Positions 14,073 to 20,776 of a stretch of 21,725 nucleotides of DNA are shown here, in pieces. The notes under the pieces were generated by a model that was given only the letters and a program-made list of their open reading frames with translations, made no database searches and was not told the origin of the DNA. The stretch is taken from positions 4,573-26,297 of the forward strand of contig DBWR01000008.1 in assembly GCA_002309305.1 (NCBI GenBank). The letters run 5' to 3'. A program made the position numbers and the translations under genes. The stretch's first letter is position 1. Each line of letters opens with the position of its first letter. Source of the stretch: Treponema sp. UBA1233. Its GTDB lineage: Bacteria > Spirochaetota > Spirochaetia > Treponematales > Treponemataceae.

Positions 14073-15643
14073 TTGGACGTTTTGCCGGCAAGAGCATTTA
14101 ACAGGTTTTTATGCTTACCCGTATAATTTTTAAAGACAAGCTTTCCCCTTTCATCTTCATCGACCGTATAAAGCCTGATTTCACTTTTCTTAAGCTCACA
14201 GTGTTTTTTGCCATCCGTTAATGCAAATGAAAAAGCATCCTTATCATTTCCGACCGTTACAGTAAATTCAACCTGAGTATCGTCATCTTTTGCATCGAAG
14301 ACATCTTCAAATGCCTTTATTACCTCATCTTCATCAAAATAGACAAAGCATGCATATCGCATCCGTTCATCCTCAAACCTCAAGAAAACATCCTTTATCC
14401 GTGACGGGTCCATTTCCTCATTCCATTTATCGCCTGACAGAATCTTTTCGCCATTGAAGAAATTGCATATGGTCTTTGTTATATCAAAGCTTCCGTTTTC
14501 CGATTGAAAATTGATCCGGTACTTGAAACGTTTTTGATAATCATTGATGATGCCAGCTGAAGAAACTTTTATATTGCCGTATTTTTTAACATCGACCTTT
14601 TCCTTTTGTATCAGATCTGAAATTGCTTTTTCATAACCGCCTGTAACTTCACCCTGCAGAGGATAATCAATCATGATGTTGTGAATTTGATTGAACATGT
14701 TATGGAACATCAAGACTCTTCCCGTCGGCATGATCCTGAATTCTATGTCATCATATCGGAATCGCTCAGTATCTTCAAAATATCTGTTAAGTTCCTTTGG
14801 TAATTCAGTTTGTATTTTATAAGTTTTTCCTTCCGAAATATTGTACCACACCAGTGTCATATTCTTTGGGACAAACGACGCATCATCATCTGAATCTTCA
14901 CCATCTGCATATCCAAGATATCCGAAATGGAATCCTGTGCGTTGGATATCAGATGTTTCACTTGTTAATCCAAAGCTTCCTTCCAACAATAAGCAGGGAT
15001 ACTGTCCATATGTTGTAATCCTGATGCTATTGCTTCCGTATAAATCCCAATGTTCAATTTCTTCTGGTACCGCATCCAATTCCTTTGCTTCCCACGAGTC
15101 GTTTTTTTCTACCATGCTTTTTCTAAAAAGGGACTTTCTGTAATCATCCACCCGCATGCGAGCCCATCTTGCATCCTCTTCAAATGCATCTCCGGACAAA
15201 AAGGATTTTCGATTCGCAAAAACATTGTATAGACCAACGATTGCTGCTATGCCCAATACAATATACAAACCCACTCTGTCACCATTCGGCTTAAGAAACT
15301 TTATCAAAAGAAATGAAATGATTCCCCAGACAATGCATGCAACAATTATATAAAATGAGCGAAAGCCAAGTGCCATGCCGTTCCCAGCAGGATCGCTATG
15401 TGGATAATAAGGTGCAAAATGAAGCCAGTAGTAAAGGAAAATCATTACAGCGATTGTTGCCGCAAACGAAGACTTTTGCCCGGTAAAAAAGATGGCAGCC
15501 AAATGTATGAACACTGTAAGCAGAAAGTACATCGTCAAAAACAAATCTGCCGCCCTCTGAACAGGCCTGTACAGCTCTTTTAGAACTATGCCGACAAAAC
15601 CTAAAATGATGCCGGCTATCCATAATCCAATAATCCTGGGCAT
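14069..15643 (-). CDS. Membrane-anchored protein of unknown function
   Basis: 524 residues that I do not recognise. Five hydrophobic segments fall in the first 145 residues (about 3-22, 33-53, 60-80, 94-114, 126-144), followed by a soluble, presumably cytoplasmic, 380-residue region rich in Asp/Glu and Lys with several acidic stretches (EDSDDDAS; FDEDEV). Two regions look like beta-rich domains, but no catalytic motif or known repeat is visible. AGGAG lies close upstream of the ATG (15643), and a TATACT-like -10 lies near 15683. It overlaps the larE stop by four bases, end to end. Not under a recognisable copy of the operator. Possibly lineage-specific. Confidence 0.7.
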   Translation of the reverse strand: MPRIIGLWIAGIILGFVGIVLKELYRPVQRAADLFLTMYFLLTVFIHLAAIFFTGQKSSFAATIAVMIFLYYWLHFAPYYPHSDPAGNGMALGFRSFYIIVACIVWGIISFLLIKFLKPNGDRVGLYIVLGIAAIVGLYNVFANRKSFLSGDAFEEDARWARMRVDDYRKSLFRKSMVEKNDSWEAKELDAVPEEIEHWDLYGSNSIRITTYGQYPCLLLEGSFGLTSETSDIQRTGFHFGYLGYADGEDSDDDASFVPKNMTLVWYNISEGKTYKIQTELPKELNRYFEDTERFRYDDIEFRIMPTGRVLMFHNMFNQIHNIMIDYPLQGEVTGGYEKAISDLIQKEKVDVKKYGNIKVSSAGIINDYQKRFKYRINFQSENGSFDITKTICNFFNGEKILSGDKWNEEMDPSRIKDVFLRFEDERMRYACFVYFDEDEVIKAFEDVFDAKDDDTQVEFTVTVGNDKDAFSFALTDGKKHCELKKSEIRLYTVDEDERGKLVFKNYTGKHKNLLNALAGKTSN

Positions 15644-15743
15644 TTGCTCTCCTTTAATTAAACCCTCCGCACGAATAAAAGTATAATCTAAATGGAATCA
15701 GGTGAAAAGAGGATGTGCCGGATTTTAGATGTGAGCATGAACA

Positions 15744-16523
15744 TCAAATTGCGTATTCCACTTCATGAACTTTTCCTGCGTAATCGAGGATTTCCAGAAT
15801 CTTGGTGCGGTATTTTAAGAAGACGTCCTGACCTCTGGCCCTTGGATGACTCAAATCGATTTTGATTATCTCCTCAACCTTTGCAGGGCGTGGTGACATT
15901 ACAACAACGTAATCGCTAAGGTAAACGGCCTCGTCCACATCGTGAGTGACCATTACCATCGTGGTGTTGTGTTCCTTCCACAGGCGGAGTATCTCATCCT
16001 GCATTGTCATCCGCGTAAATGCGTCCAGAGCTCCAAGAGGTTCGTCCAGCAAAAGGATTTTTGGATGTCCCACAAGTGCGCGTGCAAGGCTTGCCCTCTG
16101 GTTCATTCCTCCGGAAAGCTGATGCGGATATGATTTTTCAAAACCTTCAAGTCCCACAAGCTTTATGAATTTGTCTACGTCTGCCTTCTGCTGTTTGTAT
16201 ATGTGTCGTGCACGAAGTCCGAATGCTATGTTGTCACGAATCGTAAGCCACGGAAAAAGGTTTGCCTGCTGGAATGCAAAGCCACGGTCGCTTCCAGGCT
16301 TGGTGATTTTTTCACCATCAACATTTACCTCACCTGATGTCGGTGTCTCAAGTCCTGCAATGCAGCGGAGCAAGGTTGTCTTTCCACATCCTGACGGACC
16401 AATGAGCGAAACAAAGCTGCCAGCCGGAATCGTAAAGTCCACACCGTTTAACGCCGTAACTTCTTCTGCGCTTCCCTGATTGAATGTTTTTGTCACACTG
16501 TTTATTTTTATTTCTCCAGACAT
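15744..16523 (-). CDS. NitT/TauT/SsuB-type ABC importer ATPase
   Basis: 259 residues from ATG 16523 (MSGEIKINSVTKTF), with AGAGAGG just upstream; the frame runs open to 16793 but only over the permease gene and a repeat. Walker A GPSGCGKTT, Q-loop FQQANLFPW (the 'LFPW' is typical of SsuB/TauB/NrtD), signature LSGGMNQRASLARAL, Walker B ILLLDEPLGALD, H-loop VTHDVDEA. It powers the permease encoded upstream. The transported compound of this family is usually an oxyanion, sulfonate, taurine or pyrimidine precursor. Expected partner for uptake is the lipoprotein at 11961-13046, in a separate operon with a matching operator. Confidence 0.9.
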   Translation of the reverse strand: MSGEIKINSVTKTFNQGSAEEVTALNGVDFTIPAGSFVSLIGPSGCGKTTLLRCIAGLETPTSGEVNVDGEKITKPGSDRGFAFQQANLFPWLTIRDNIAFGLRARHIYKQQKADVDKFIKLVGLEGFEKSYPHQLSGGMNQRASLARALVGHPKILLLDEPLGALDAFTRMTMQDEILRLWKEHNTTMVMVTHDVDEAVYLSDYVVVMSPRPAKVEEIIKIDLSHPRARGQDVFLKYRTKILEILDYAGKVHEVEYAI

Positions 16524-16547
16524 AATTACCTCTCTGTCATAATTCAG

Positions 16548-16568
16548 ATCCTGAATCAAGTTCAGGAT
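16548..16568. repeat. Short palindromic repeat within the permease-ATPase operon
   Basis: ATCCTGAA-tcaag-TTCAGGAT, perfect 8-base stem with 5-base loop, followed by GAC; same hairpin as in the repeat at 18366-18454 and a variant of those in copies A and B. It occupies the 56-base gap between permease stop and ATPase start and may set the ratio of the two proteins by stabilising the upstream mRNA. Confidence 0.6.
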
Positions 16569-16579
16569 GACACCTCTCT

Positions 16580-17551
16580 TTACCACTTGATCAAACCTTT
16601 CTGCCAGCTCAACACCCTTGACCTGACCTTGAACAACGCCGTGATGATGACCGTACAGAACACCGCAATCAAAATCAAACCTGCATAAACACCCGAATAG
16701 AGCATCATTGCCTTTTGATAGCTGATGTACCAGCCGATTCCATATTTTGCACCGAACATTTCCGCCGTCATCAACGCGATGAATGCCGCACATATTCCGT
16801 TGAACACACCCTGAAAAATATTTGGCAACGCTGCTGGAACTGCAATTCGGAACACCTGGAAAAAAGTACCTGCCCCAAGGGTTCGTCCCACTTCAAAATA
16901 AACCTTACCTGTATTCTGAATGCCGGAGCTTGTCATGAGCTGTACCGGAAACCAGACTGCCAGAGCTATGATGAAAACACTTGCTCCAAATGTCGTCGGG
17001 AATGTAGTGAGCACGAGAGGAATCCATGCAGTTGCAGGAATAGGACCTATGAGCTTGATGTAGGGGTTGATCCAGTAGTAGACCTTTTTTGAAAAACCAA
17101 GGCACACCCCAGTGATGAAGCCGACCGTAATTCCCCAGAAAACACCAAGCAGCAAAAGCTTAAACGAATACCAGATGCATTTTAAAAGCAGGTCAGTCTG
17201 TTCCGCAAAAATTGAAAGTATGTTGTCAAAGCTCGGGAAAAAGATTACGGGAAGAAGGGCAAACTTTGCCGTGATGAGGTTTAACACCGCAAGTAGAATT
17301 CCTGAACCAAAAAGAAAAGGTCCCTTGTGCTGGAGTGATTTGTTCAGGCGAGGGACGAAAAACGAAATGATGAAAAAAAGAAATGCAATCCCCAAAAGAA
17401 TCAAAAGCAGATTGCTGTAGTAAGGACGGGTTGCAGCCGGATGCAGTTTGTTGTCGGGAACTGTCTTTTGGATTAAAAGTGCAAAAAATACTCCCAGAAC
17501 GGGAAACGCACGGTAAAGTATTGATTTTATTGTTTGCGTCTTGTCTTTCAT
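16580..17551 (-). CDS. NitT/TauT/SsuC-type ABC importer permease
   Basis: 323 residues from ATG 17551 (MKDKTQTIKS), preceded by GAGG at spacing 7; the in-frame ATG at 17563 lacks a ribosome site. Eight hydrophobic segments, two or three more than a typical 250-residue SsuC: the extra N-terminal part (about 1-90) adds helices before the BPD_transp_1 core (about 115-315). The EAA-type coupling loop reads EVGRTLGAGTFFQVFRIAVP (about 225-245), matching the family. Together with the following ATPase it forms an importer lacking a local binding protein. Operator 4 controls its promoter. Confidence 0.86.
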   Translation of the reverse strand: MKDKTQTIKSILYRAFPVLGVFFALLIQKTVPDNKLHPAATRPYYSNLLLILLGIAFLFFIISFFVPRLNKSLQHKGPFLFGSGILLAVLNLITAKFALLPVIFFPSFDNILSIFAEQTDLLLKCIWYSFKLLLLGVFWGITVGFITGVCLGFSKKVYYWINPYIKLIGPIPATAWIPLVLTTFPTTFGASVFIIALAVWFPVQLMTSSGIQNTGKVYFEVGRTLGAGTFFQVFRIAVPAALPNIFQGVFNGICAAFIALMTAEMFGAKYGIGWYISYQKAMMLYSGVYAGLILIAVFCTVIITALFKVRSRVLSWQKGLIKW

Positions 17552-17592
17552 TTTGTACCTCATAAAAGCTTGGTATGCAGGCGCGTTTAATT

Positions 17593-17611
17593 ACCTACTA
17601 ACTTGGTATGT
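17593..17611 (-). promoter_or_regulatory. Operator 4 (dyad at the start of the permease-ATPase operon)
   Basis: Plus-strand reading A-CCTAC-TAACTTG-GTATG-T. It occupies the same position relative to the -10 (GTTATA on the plus strand) as operator 3, base for base. Confidence 0.65.
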
Positions 17612-17638
17612 TATACAAAATATACTCGGATTTGTATA
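17610..17638 (-). promoter_or_regulatory. Promoter of the permease-ATPase operon
   Basis: Minus strand: weak TATACA (17638-17633), 17-base spacer, TATAAC (17615-17610). The weak -35 together with an upstream dyad (17658-17678) suggests help from an activator. Confidence 0.5.
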
Positions 17639-17657
17639 ATATATTTTTTTGATTGAA

Positions 17658-17678
17658 GTTATAGGCATTTTCTATAAC
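17658..17678. promoter_or_regulatory. Upstream dyad GTTATAG-N7-CTATAAC
   Basis: Perfect 7-base inverted repeat with 7-base spacer, about 65 bases upstream of the permease start site. TATAG begins 50 bases upstream of the -10 edge, exactly as TATAG does at 13140-13144 upstream of the binding-protein promoter, where the second half is degenerate. Candidate activator site; it could also serve the divergent radical SAM gene. Confidence 0.5.
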
Positions 17679-17711
17679 CGAGTTACTAAGCCTTAAGATT
17701 CGTGAATTTTG

Positions 17712-17740
17712 TTGACAGAAAACACATAAAAAGCTATTGT
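17712..17740 (+). promoter_or_regulatory. Promoter of the TatD-linked radical SAM gene
   Basis: TTGACA at 17712-17717, 17-base spacer, TATTGT at 17735-17740; start expected near 17747, leaving a very short leader that begins with the ribosome site AAAGAGGG (17747-17754). Confidence 0.5.
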
Positions 17741-17761
17741 TTGTCGAAAGAGGGAAAAGAC

Positions 17762-18364
17762 ATGATGAAAATTGTATATCCGGTTCATTCTGGACTTTAC
17801 TTTAACCTTACAAACCGATGTCCCTGTGCGTGTACTTTTTGCATCCGCCAGAGGAATGAAAAATTTTATGTTGAAGATTCTCTATGGCTTGATCATGAGC
17901 CTTCGTTTGAAGAAGTAAAGTCGGCCCTGCTTGCCGAAGATTTGGAAAAATACAGTGAGTTTGTTTTCTGCGGTTTCGGGGAACCAACGGAAGCCCTTGA
18001 TGTCCTTCTTGAAACAGCCAGATACCTTAAGGAAAAGACGGACAAACCAATCAGGATAAACACAAACGGACTTGGCAATTTGATTAACAAAAAAGACATT
18101 ACCCCGCTTTTTGAAGGCCTGATAGATGCTGTTTCAATCAGCCTCAATTCAAGTGATCCCAAAATATATGCTGAACGCGTGCGCCCAAAGTTTGGAGAAG
18201 AGTCGCATTCCGCAATGCTCGATTTTGCCCGCTGTGCCATAAAGCATGTCCCCAACGTAACCATGACCACAGTCTCAACAACAATCACCAAAGAAGACGA
18301 AGAAAACTGCCGCAAGATTTGTGAAAGCCTTGGAGTAAAATATAGAATCAGGGAATTGATATAA
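17762..18364 (+). CDS. TatD-linked radical SAM protein
   Basis: 200 residues from ATG 17762; an upstream in-frame GTG at 17702 lies in the promoter. The sequence VHSGLYFNLTNRCPCACTFC carries the radical SAM cluster motif C-x3-C-x2-C, followed by IRQRNE. FCGFGEPTE is the SAM-binding Gly-rich strand, and RINTNGLGN and SISLNSSDP are later barrel strands. The protein is short for a radical SAM enzyme (one partial barrel), as is normal for the family that is often fused or adjacent to TatD nuclease (TIGR04038 type). No tatD gene is next to it here. Substrate unknown. It is divergent from the permease gene and followed by a palindromic repeat. Confidence 0.8.
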   Translation: MMKIVYPVHSGLYFNLTNRCPCACTFCIRQRNEKFYVEDSLWLDHEPSFEEVKSALLAEDLEKYSEFVFCGFGEPTEALDVLLETARYLKEKTDKPIRINTNGLGNLINKKDITPLFEGLIDAVSISLNSSDPKIYAERVRPKFGEESHSAMLDFARCAIKHVPNVTMTTVSTTITKEDEENCRKICESLGVKYRIRELI

Positions 18365-18365
18365 A

Positions 18366-18454
18366 TAAGCTGTCATTCCGGACTTGATCCGGAATCTTAA
18401 GCTTGTATGTTTAGATCCTGAATCAAGTTCAGGATGACAATACTTTTTAGATAT
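18366..18454. repeat. Palindromic repeat (copy D, shorter form)
   Basis: GTCATTCCGGA-cttga-TCCGGAAT and ATCCTGAA-tcaag-TTCAGGAT hairpins, then GACAATACTTTTTAGATATCCAC split here as GACAATAC and TTTTTAGATATCC, which aligns with the left end of copy A read in reverse (GG..TGTCTAAAAAGCATTGTC). It lies directly between the radical SAM stop and the WYL promoter. Confidence 0.65.
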
Positions 18455-18466
18455 CCACTTTCATGT

Positions 18467-18472
18467 TATAAT
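18467..18472 (+). promoter_or_regulatory. -10 element of the WYL regulator gene, predicted leaderless
   Basis: TATAAT followed by six bases and ATG 18479; no Shine-Dalgarno. The -35 region (TTTTTA, 18444-18449) is poor and lies in the tail of the repeat, so the repeat may have supplied or replaced the native -35. Confidence 0.55.
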
Positions 18473-18478
18473 GTTTAC

Positions 18479-19417
18479 ATGCAGATGGACCAGCTTTTTG
18501 AATTTGTTTATATCCTCATCGAAAAAAAACAAGTTACGGCCAAAGAAATGTCGGAACGCTTTGGGGTTTCTACAAGGACAGTGTACCGCTGGATGGAAGC
18601 CCTTTCTGCCGCCGGAGTTCCTGTTTATGCCGTAAGGGGACGTGATGGTGGCATTGCAATTTCCGAAAACTATGCCCTTGATAAGACCGTACTTTCTGAA
18701 GAAGAGCGTCTTGCTGTTTTGTCCAGCGTAAAGGCCTTGAACAGTTTGAGCGGTAATCAGTCTGCGACCCTTAATGCCAACGTCAAGGCTGCAGAAAAAC
18801 TTTCACGTCTGGTTCAGGATGATACGGATTGGCTTGAAGTTGATTTTTCGCCATGGAGTCCCGAAGGTCACGGGGTAAGGAAACTGTTTGGCATGCTCAG
18901 GGATTCAATCCTGAAAAAAAGGCAGCTTTCCTTTGATTATTACAACAGCAGCGGCAAATCCGAACACAGGACAGTGCATCCGTGGAAGCTCGTATATCGT
19001 GGACAGGCATGGTACCTCTTGGGTTGGTGCACTTCAAGAAAGGCAGAAAGATATTTTAAACTCAGCCGCATGGTGAATGTTGAACAGACAGGCAGGACTG
19101 CAAATGTAACGATGAAAGATGCAGGTCATGTAAAAGATTCAACAAATCCAGACACTCAAGCAAAACAAAAGCTCATTCAAATCAAGGCAAGGATATCCGC
19201 AGGCAGGGCATTTTACTTTTTGGATTCCTTTGCATGTTCCGAAATCAATTCCCACAAGGATGGAAGCATTACGGCAGTTTTTTCCGCTCCAGATGAAGCA
19301 TGGCTGTGTGGGATGCTCTTGAGTTTTGGACCGGACATGAAAATAATTTCACCCAAAGGAATCAAAGACAAGGTTTTACAAATGGCAAAATGTGTAACGG
19401 AATTATACAAAAAATAA
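18479..19417 (+). CDS. YafY-type HTH/WYL transcriptional regulator
   Basis: 312 residues from ATG 18479 (MQMDQLFEFVYILIEK). N-terminal HTH_11 (about 3-58): VTAKEMSERFGVSTRTVYRW is the recognition helix region, followed by the wing VPVYAVRGRDGG. The WYL domain spans about 125-215, with RQLSFDYYNSSGK, EHRTVHPWKLVYRGQAWYLLGW (in part) containing the W-Y-L triad, and RYFKLSRM. A WCX-like C-terminal extension follows (about 225-310). WYL proteins sense nucleotides or other ligands and regulate diverse operons. It may regulate itself or the VOC-DUF3781-SAP-SPL genes downstream; there is no direct sign that it binds the CCTAY dyads. Confidence 0.87.
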   Translation: MQMDQLFEFVYILIEKKQVTAKEMSERFGVSTRTVYRWMEALSAAGVPVYAVRGRDGGIAISENYALDKTVLSEEERLAVLSSVKALNSLSGNQSATLNANVKAAEKLSRLVQDDTDWLEVDFSPWSPEGHGVRKLFGMLRDSILKKRQLSFDYYNSSGKSEHRTVHPWKLVYRGQAWYLLGWCTSRKAERYFKLSRMVNVEQTGRTANVTMKDAGHVKDSTNPDTQAKQKLIQIKARISAGRAFYFLDSFACSEINSHKDGSITAVFSAPDEAWLCGMLLSFGPDMKIISPKGIKDKVLQMAKCVTELYKK

Positions 19418-19418
19418 T

Positions 19419-19440
19419 ATATGACATCTTGTTGTCATAT
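19419..19440. promoter_or_regulatory. Dyad ATATGACA-N6-TGTCATAT
   Basis: Perfect 8-base inverted arms starting two bases after the WYL stop, just upstream of a TATAAT at 19450-19455. The lack of a T-run makes a terminator unlikely; position over the expected -35 suggests an operator, possibly for the adjacent WYL regulator. Confidence 0.5.
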
Positions 19441-19449
19441 TTAAGGTTG

Positions 19450-19455
19450 TATAAT
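19450..19455 (+). promoter_or_regulatory. -10 element ahead of the mini-ORF and VOC gene
   Basis: Perfect TATAAT 10 bases after the dyad; leader 19462-19479 carries AGAGAGG (19466-19472) as ribosome site. A -35 overlaps the dyad (TCTTGT or TTGTTG at spacings 17 or 15), not clear-cut. Confidence 0.45.
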
Positions 19456-19479
19456 TTATCCTAGAAAGAGAGGTGAATT

Positions 19480-19551
19480 ATGGCATTTGACTATAAAACG
19501 ACCGCGGAAAAACTTAAAACTGTGATTCGGCATCCTATAAAGAGAATATAA
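19480..19551 (+). CDS. 23-residue leader or remnant ORF
   Basis: ATG 19480 with a good AGAGAGG ribosome site eight bases upstream encodes MAFDYKTTAEKLKTVIRHPI plus three residues, then TAA. The first six residues resemble the start of GyrI-like/AraC effector-binding small proteins (MAFDYK...), so it may be a 5' remnant of such a gene lost by deletion; alternatively it is a translated leader. Fourteen bases separate its stop from the VOC start. Confidence 0.4.
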   Translation: MAFDYKTTAEKLKTVIRHPIKRI

Positions 19552-19565
19552 AGGGAGTAACGATA

Positions 19566-19919
19566 ATGAATTGTCATATTGATTCTTTGTATATAATTGT
19601 TGATGATTTGGAAAGGGCCATTACTTTTTATGAAAATTTCTTTGAACAGAAGTTTCTAAATAAAAGTGAACTCGGTGGTTATTTTGATATTGATGGATTC
19701 AGATTTCATCTGTTTGCATATAAGAAAGTTAATGAAGTACATACCTATGGAAGCAACTGTCTACCAAGCATCTGTTTTAAATCACTTGAAGAATTGAAAC
19801 AGAAAATTTCCGACAAAGAGATTTGTTTTCCACTAACAAAAATCGGCAAAAACTGGGTGGCAGAATTCGTCGATTCAGAAGGAAATCACATCGAAGTTTA
19901 TACAGCAGCTGAGGAATGA
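19566..19919 (+). CDS. VOC (glyoxalase/bleomycin-resistance fold) protein
   Basis: 117 residues. The two beta-alpha-beta-beta-beta modules are visible: HIDSLYIIVDDLERAITFYE (residues 4-23) opens module one, and FVDSEGNHIEVYT closes module two with the typical Glu metal ligand. His4 may be another ligand. The family includes glyoxalase I, fosfomycin and bleomycin resistance proteins and dioxygenases; no subgroup can be named. GGGAG (19553-19557) supports the start. Next gene begins three bases after its stop, so it leads a compact operon with DUF3781 and the following two genes. Confidence 0.8.
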   Translation: MNCHIDSLYIIVDDLERAITFYENFFEQKFLNKSELGGYFDIDGFRFHLFAYKKVNEVHTYGSNCLPSICFKSLEELKQKISDKEICFPLTKIGKNWVAEFVDSEGNHIEVYTAAEE

Positions 19920-19922
19920 AAG

Positions 19923-20168
19923 ATGAAAAATGATTTGATCGAAAACATAGAAAAACTCCACACGACAGCGATGGGCCGAGATCGTATCCGCCGCAACCTC
20001 TCGCTTGGTGAAGATGTCGGGGATGTCGTTGTCTGGTGCCGAAAGAGAATACTGGATGACAACGCTATCATCACACGTAGGGGCAAAAACTGGTATGTTA
20101 CAATTGATGGTTGTATCATTACTGTGAATGCCTACAGCTATACGATAATCACCGCTCATAAGGAATAA
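19923..20168 (+). CDS. DUF3781 family small protein
   Basis: 81 residues with the near-complete DUF3781 pattern: LHTTAMGRDRIRRNLSL, then VWCRKRIL, AIITRRGKNWYVTIDG and the terminal ITVNAYSYTIITAHK. Function unknown. The composition (many basic and aromatic residues, small size) would suit a nucleic-acid or protein contact role, but that is only a guess. Three bases after the VOC gene and two before the SAP-domain gene. Confidence 0.8.
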   Translation: MKNDLIENIEKLHTTAMGRDRIRRNLSLGEDVGDVVVWCRKRILDDNAIITRRGKNWYVTIDGCIITVNAYSYTIITAHKE

Positions 20169-20170
20169 AG

Positions 20171-20776
20171 ATGAAGCATCCGGACTTTGATGACATAAAG
20201 ACATTTGAAGAATTCTCCAGATACTACTGGTACCGCGAAGAACTCCAGCAGATTTGCAAATCACATGGAATCGATTCATCAGGCTTAAAGGCGGAATTAA
20301 ACCACAATATCGAAGAATACTTTAAGGGAAACATCATCCGGCCTAAAAAAGCACAAGCCAAAAAGGCATCCGTAAAATCACAACTCCCACTCACTCTGGA
20401 TACGGGCCTTATAGAATGCGGTTTTACTTTTGGTCCGCGTTTCCGAGACTTCTTTATTGAACAGACAGGCATTAAGAATTTTAAATTCAACGTGGACATG
20501 GTGGCCACCGTAAAAAAAGTAAAGCAGGAACAGGACGAAAACTTTACGCTGGGTGACCTTCTTGACATCTATTACGGCAAAAAGACTTATGCAAGATATG
20601 ACAAAATCTCCCTGCAATGGAACAAATTCTTTCATGATTTTTGTGCAGACCCCGCAACTGCATGCTACCCGGATAAACTAAAAACTGCCGCAAGACTCTG
20701 GAAAATTGTCCGCGAATCAACACAAGAAAAAGTCTATAAACATGAACTTCTGGAGGACCTGTCATGCACTTTGTAA
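20171..20776 (+). CDS. SAP domain protein (DUF6434-like C-terminus)
   Basis: 201 residues. N-terminal part (about 1-55) fits a SAP-type helix-extension-helix: EEFSRYYWYREELQQICK, HGIDSSGLKAELNHNIEEY, followed by a basic linker KKAQAKKASVK (57-67). The C-terminal domain (about 70-160) has FGPRFRDFFIEQTG and FTLGDLLDIYYGKK, which matches a domain usually found with SAP in small bacterial proteins. SAP domains bind DNA in other proteins. The end overlaps the start of the radical SAM gene by 13 bases, implying translational coupling and possibly a joint role. Confidence 0.72.
   Translation: MKHPDFDDIKTFEEFSRYYWYREELQQICKSHGIDSSGLKAELNHNIEEYFKGNIIRPKKAQAKKASVKSQLPLTLDTGLIECGFTFGPRFRDFFIEQTGIKNFKFNVDMVATVKKVKQEQDENFTLGDLLDIYYGKKTYARYDKISLQWNKFFHDFCADPATACYPDKLKTAARLWKIVRESTQEKVYKHELLEDLSCTL

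Noticed and set aside
15744..16793. 349-residue frame starting at 16793 for the importer ATPase
   Set aside because: The first 90 codons run over the permease gene and the hairpin repeat; ATG 16523 has AGAGAGG and starts the typical SsuB sequence.
18434..19417. ATG at 18434 as start of the WYL regulator
   Set aside because: It lies inside the palindromic repeat and upstream of the TATAAT promoter; ATG 18479 begins the HTH domain directly.
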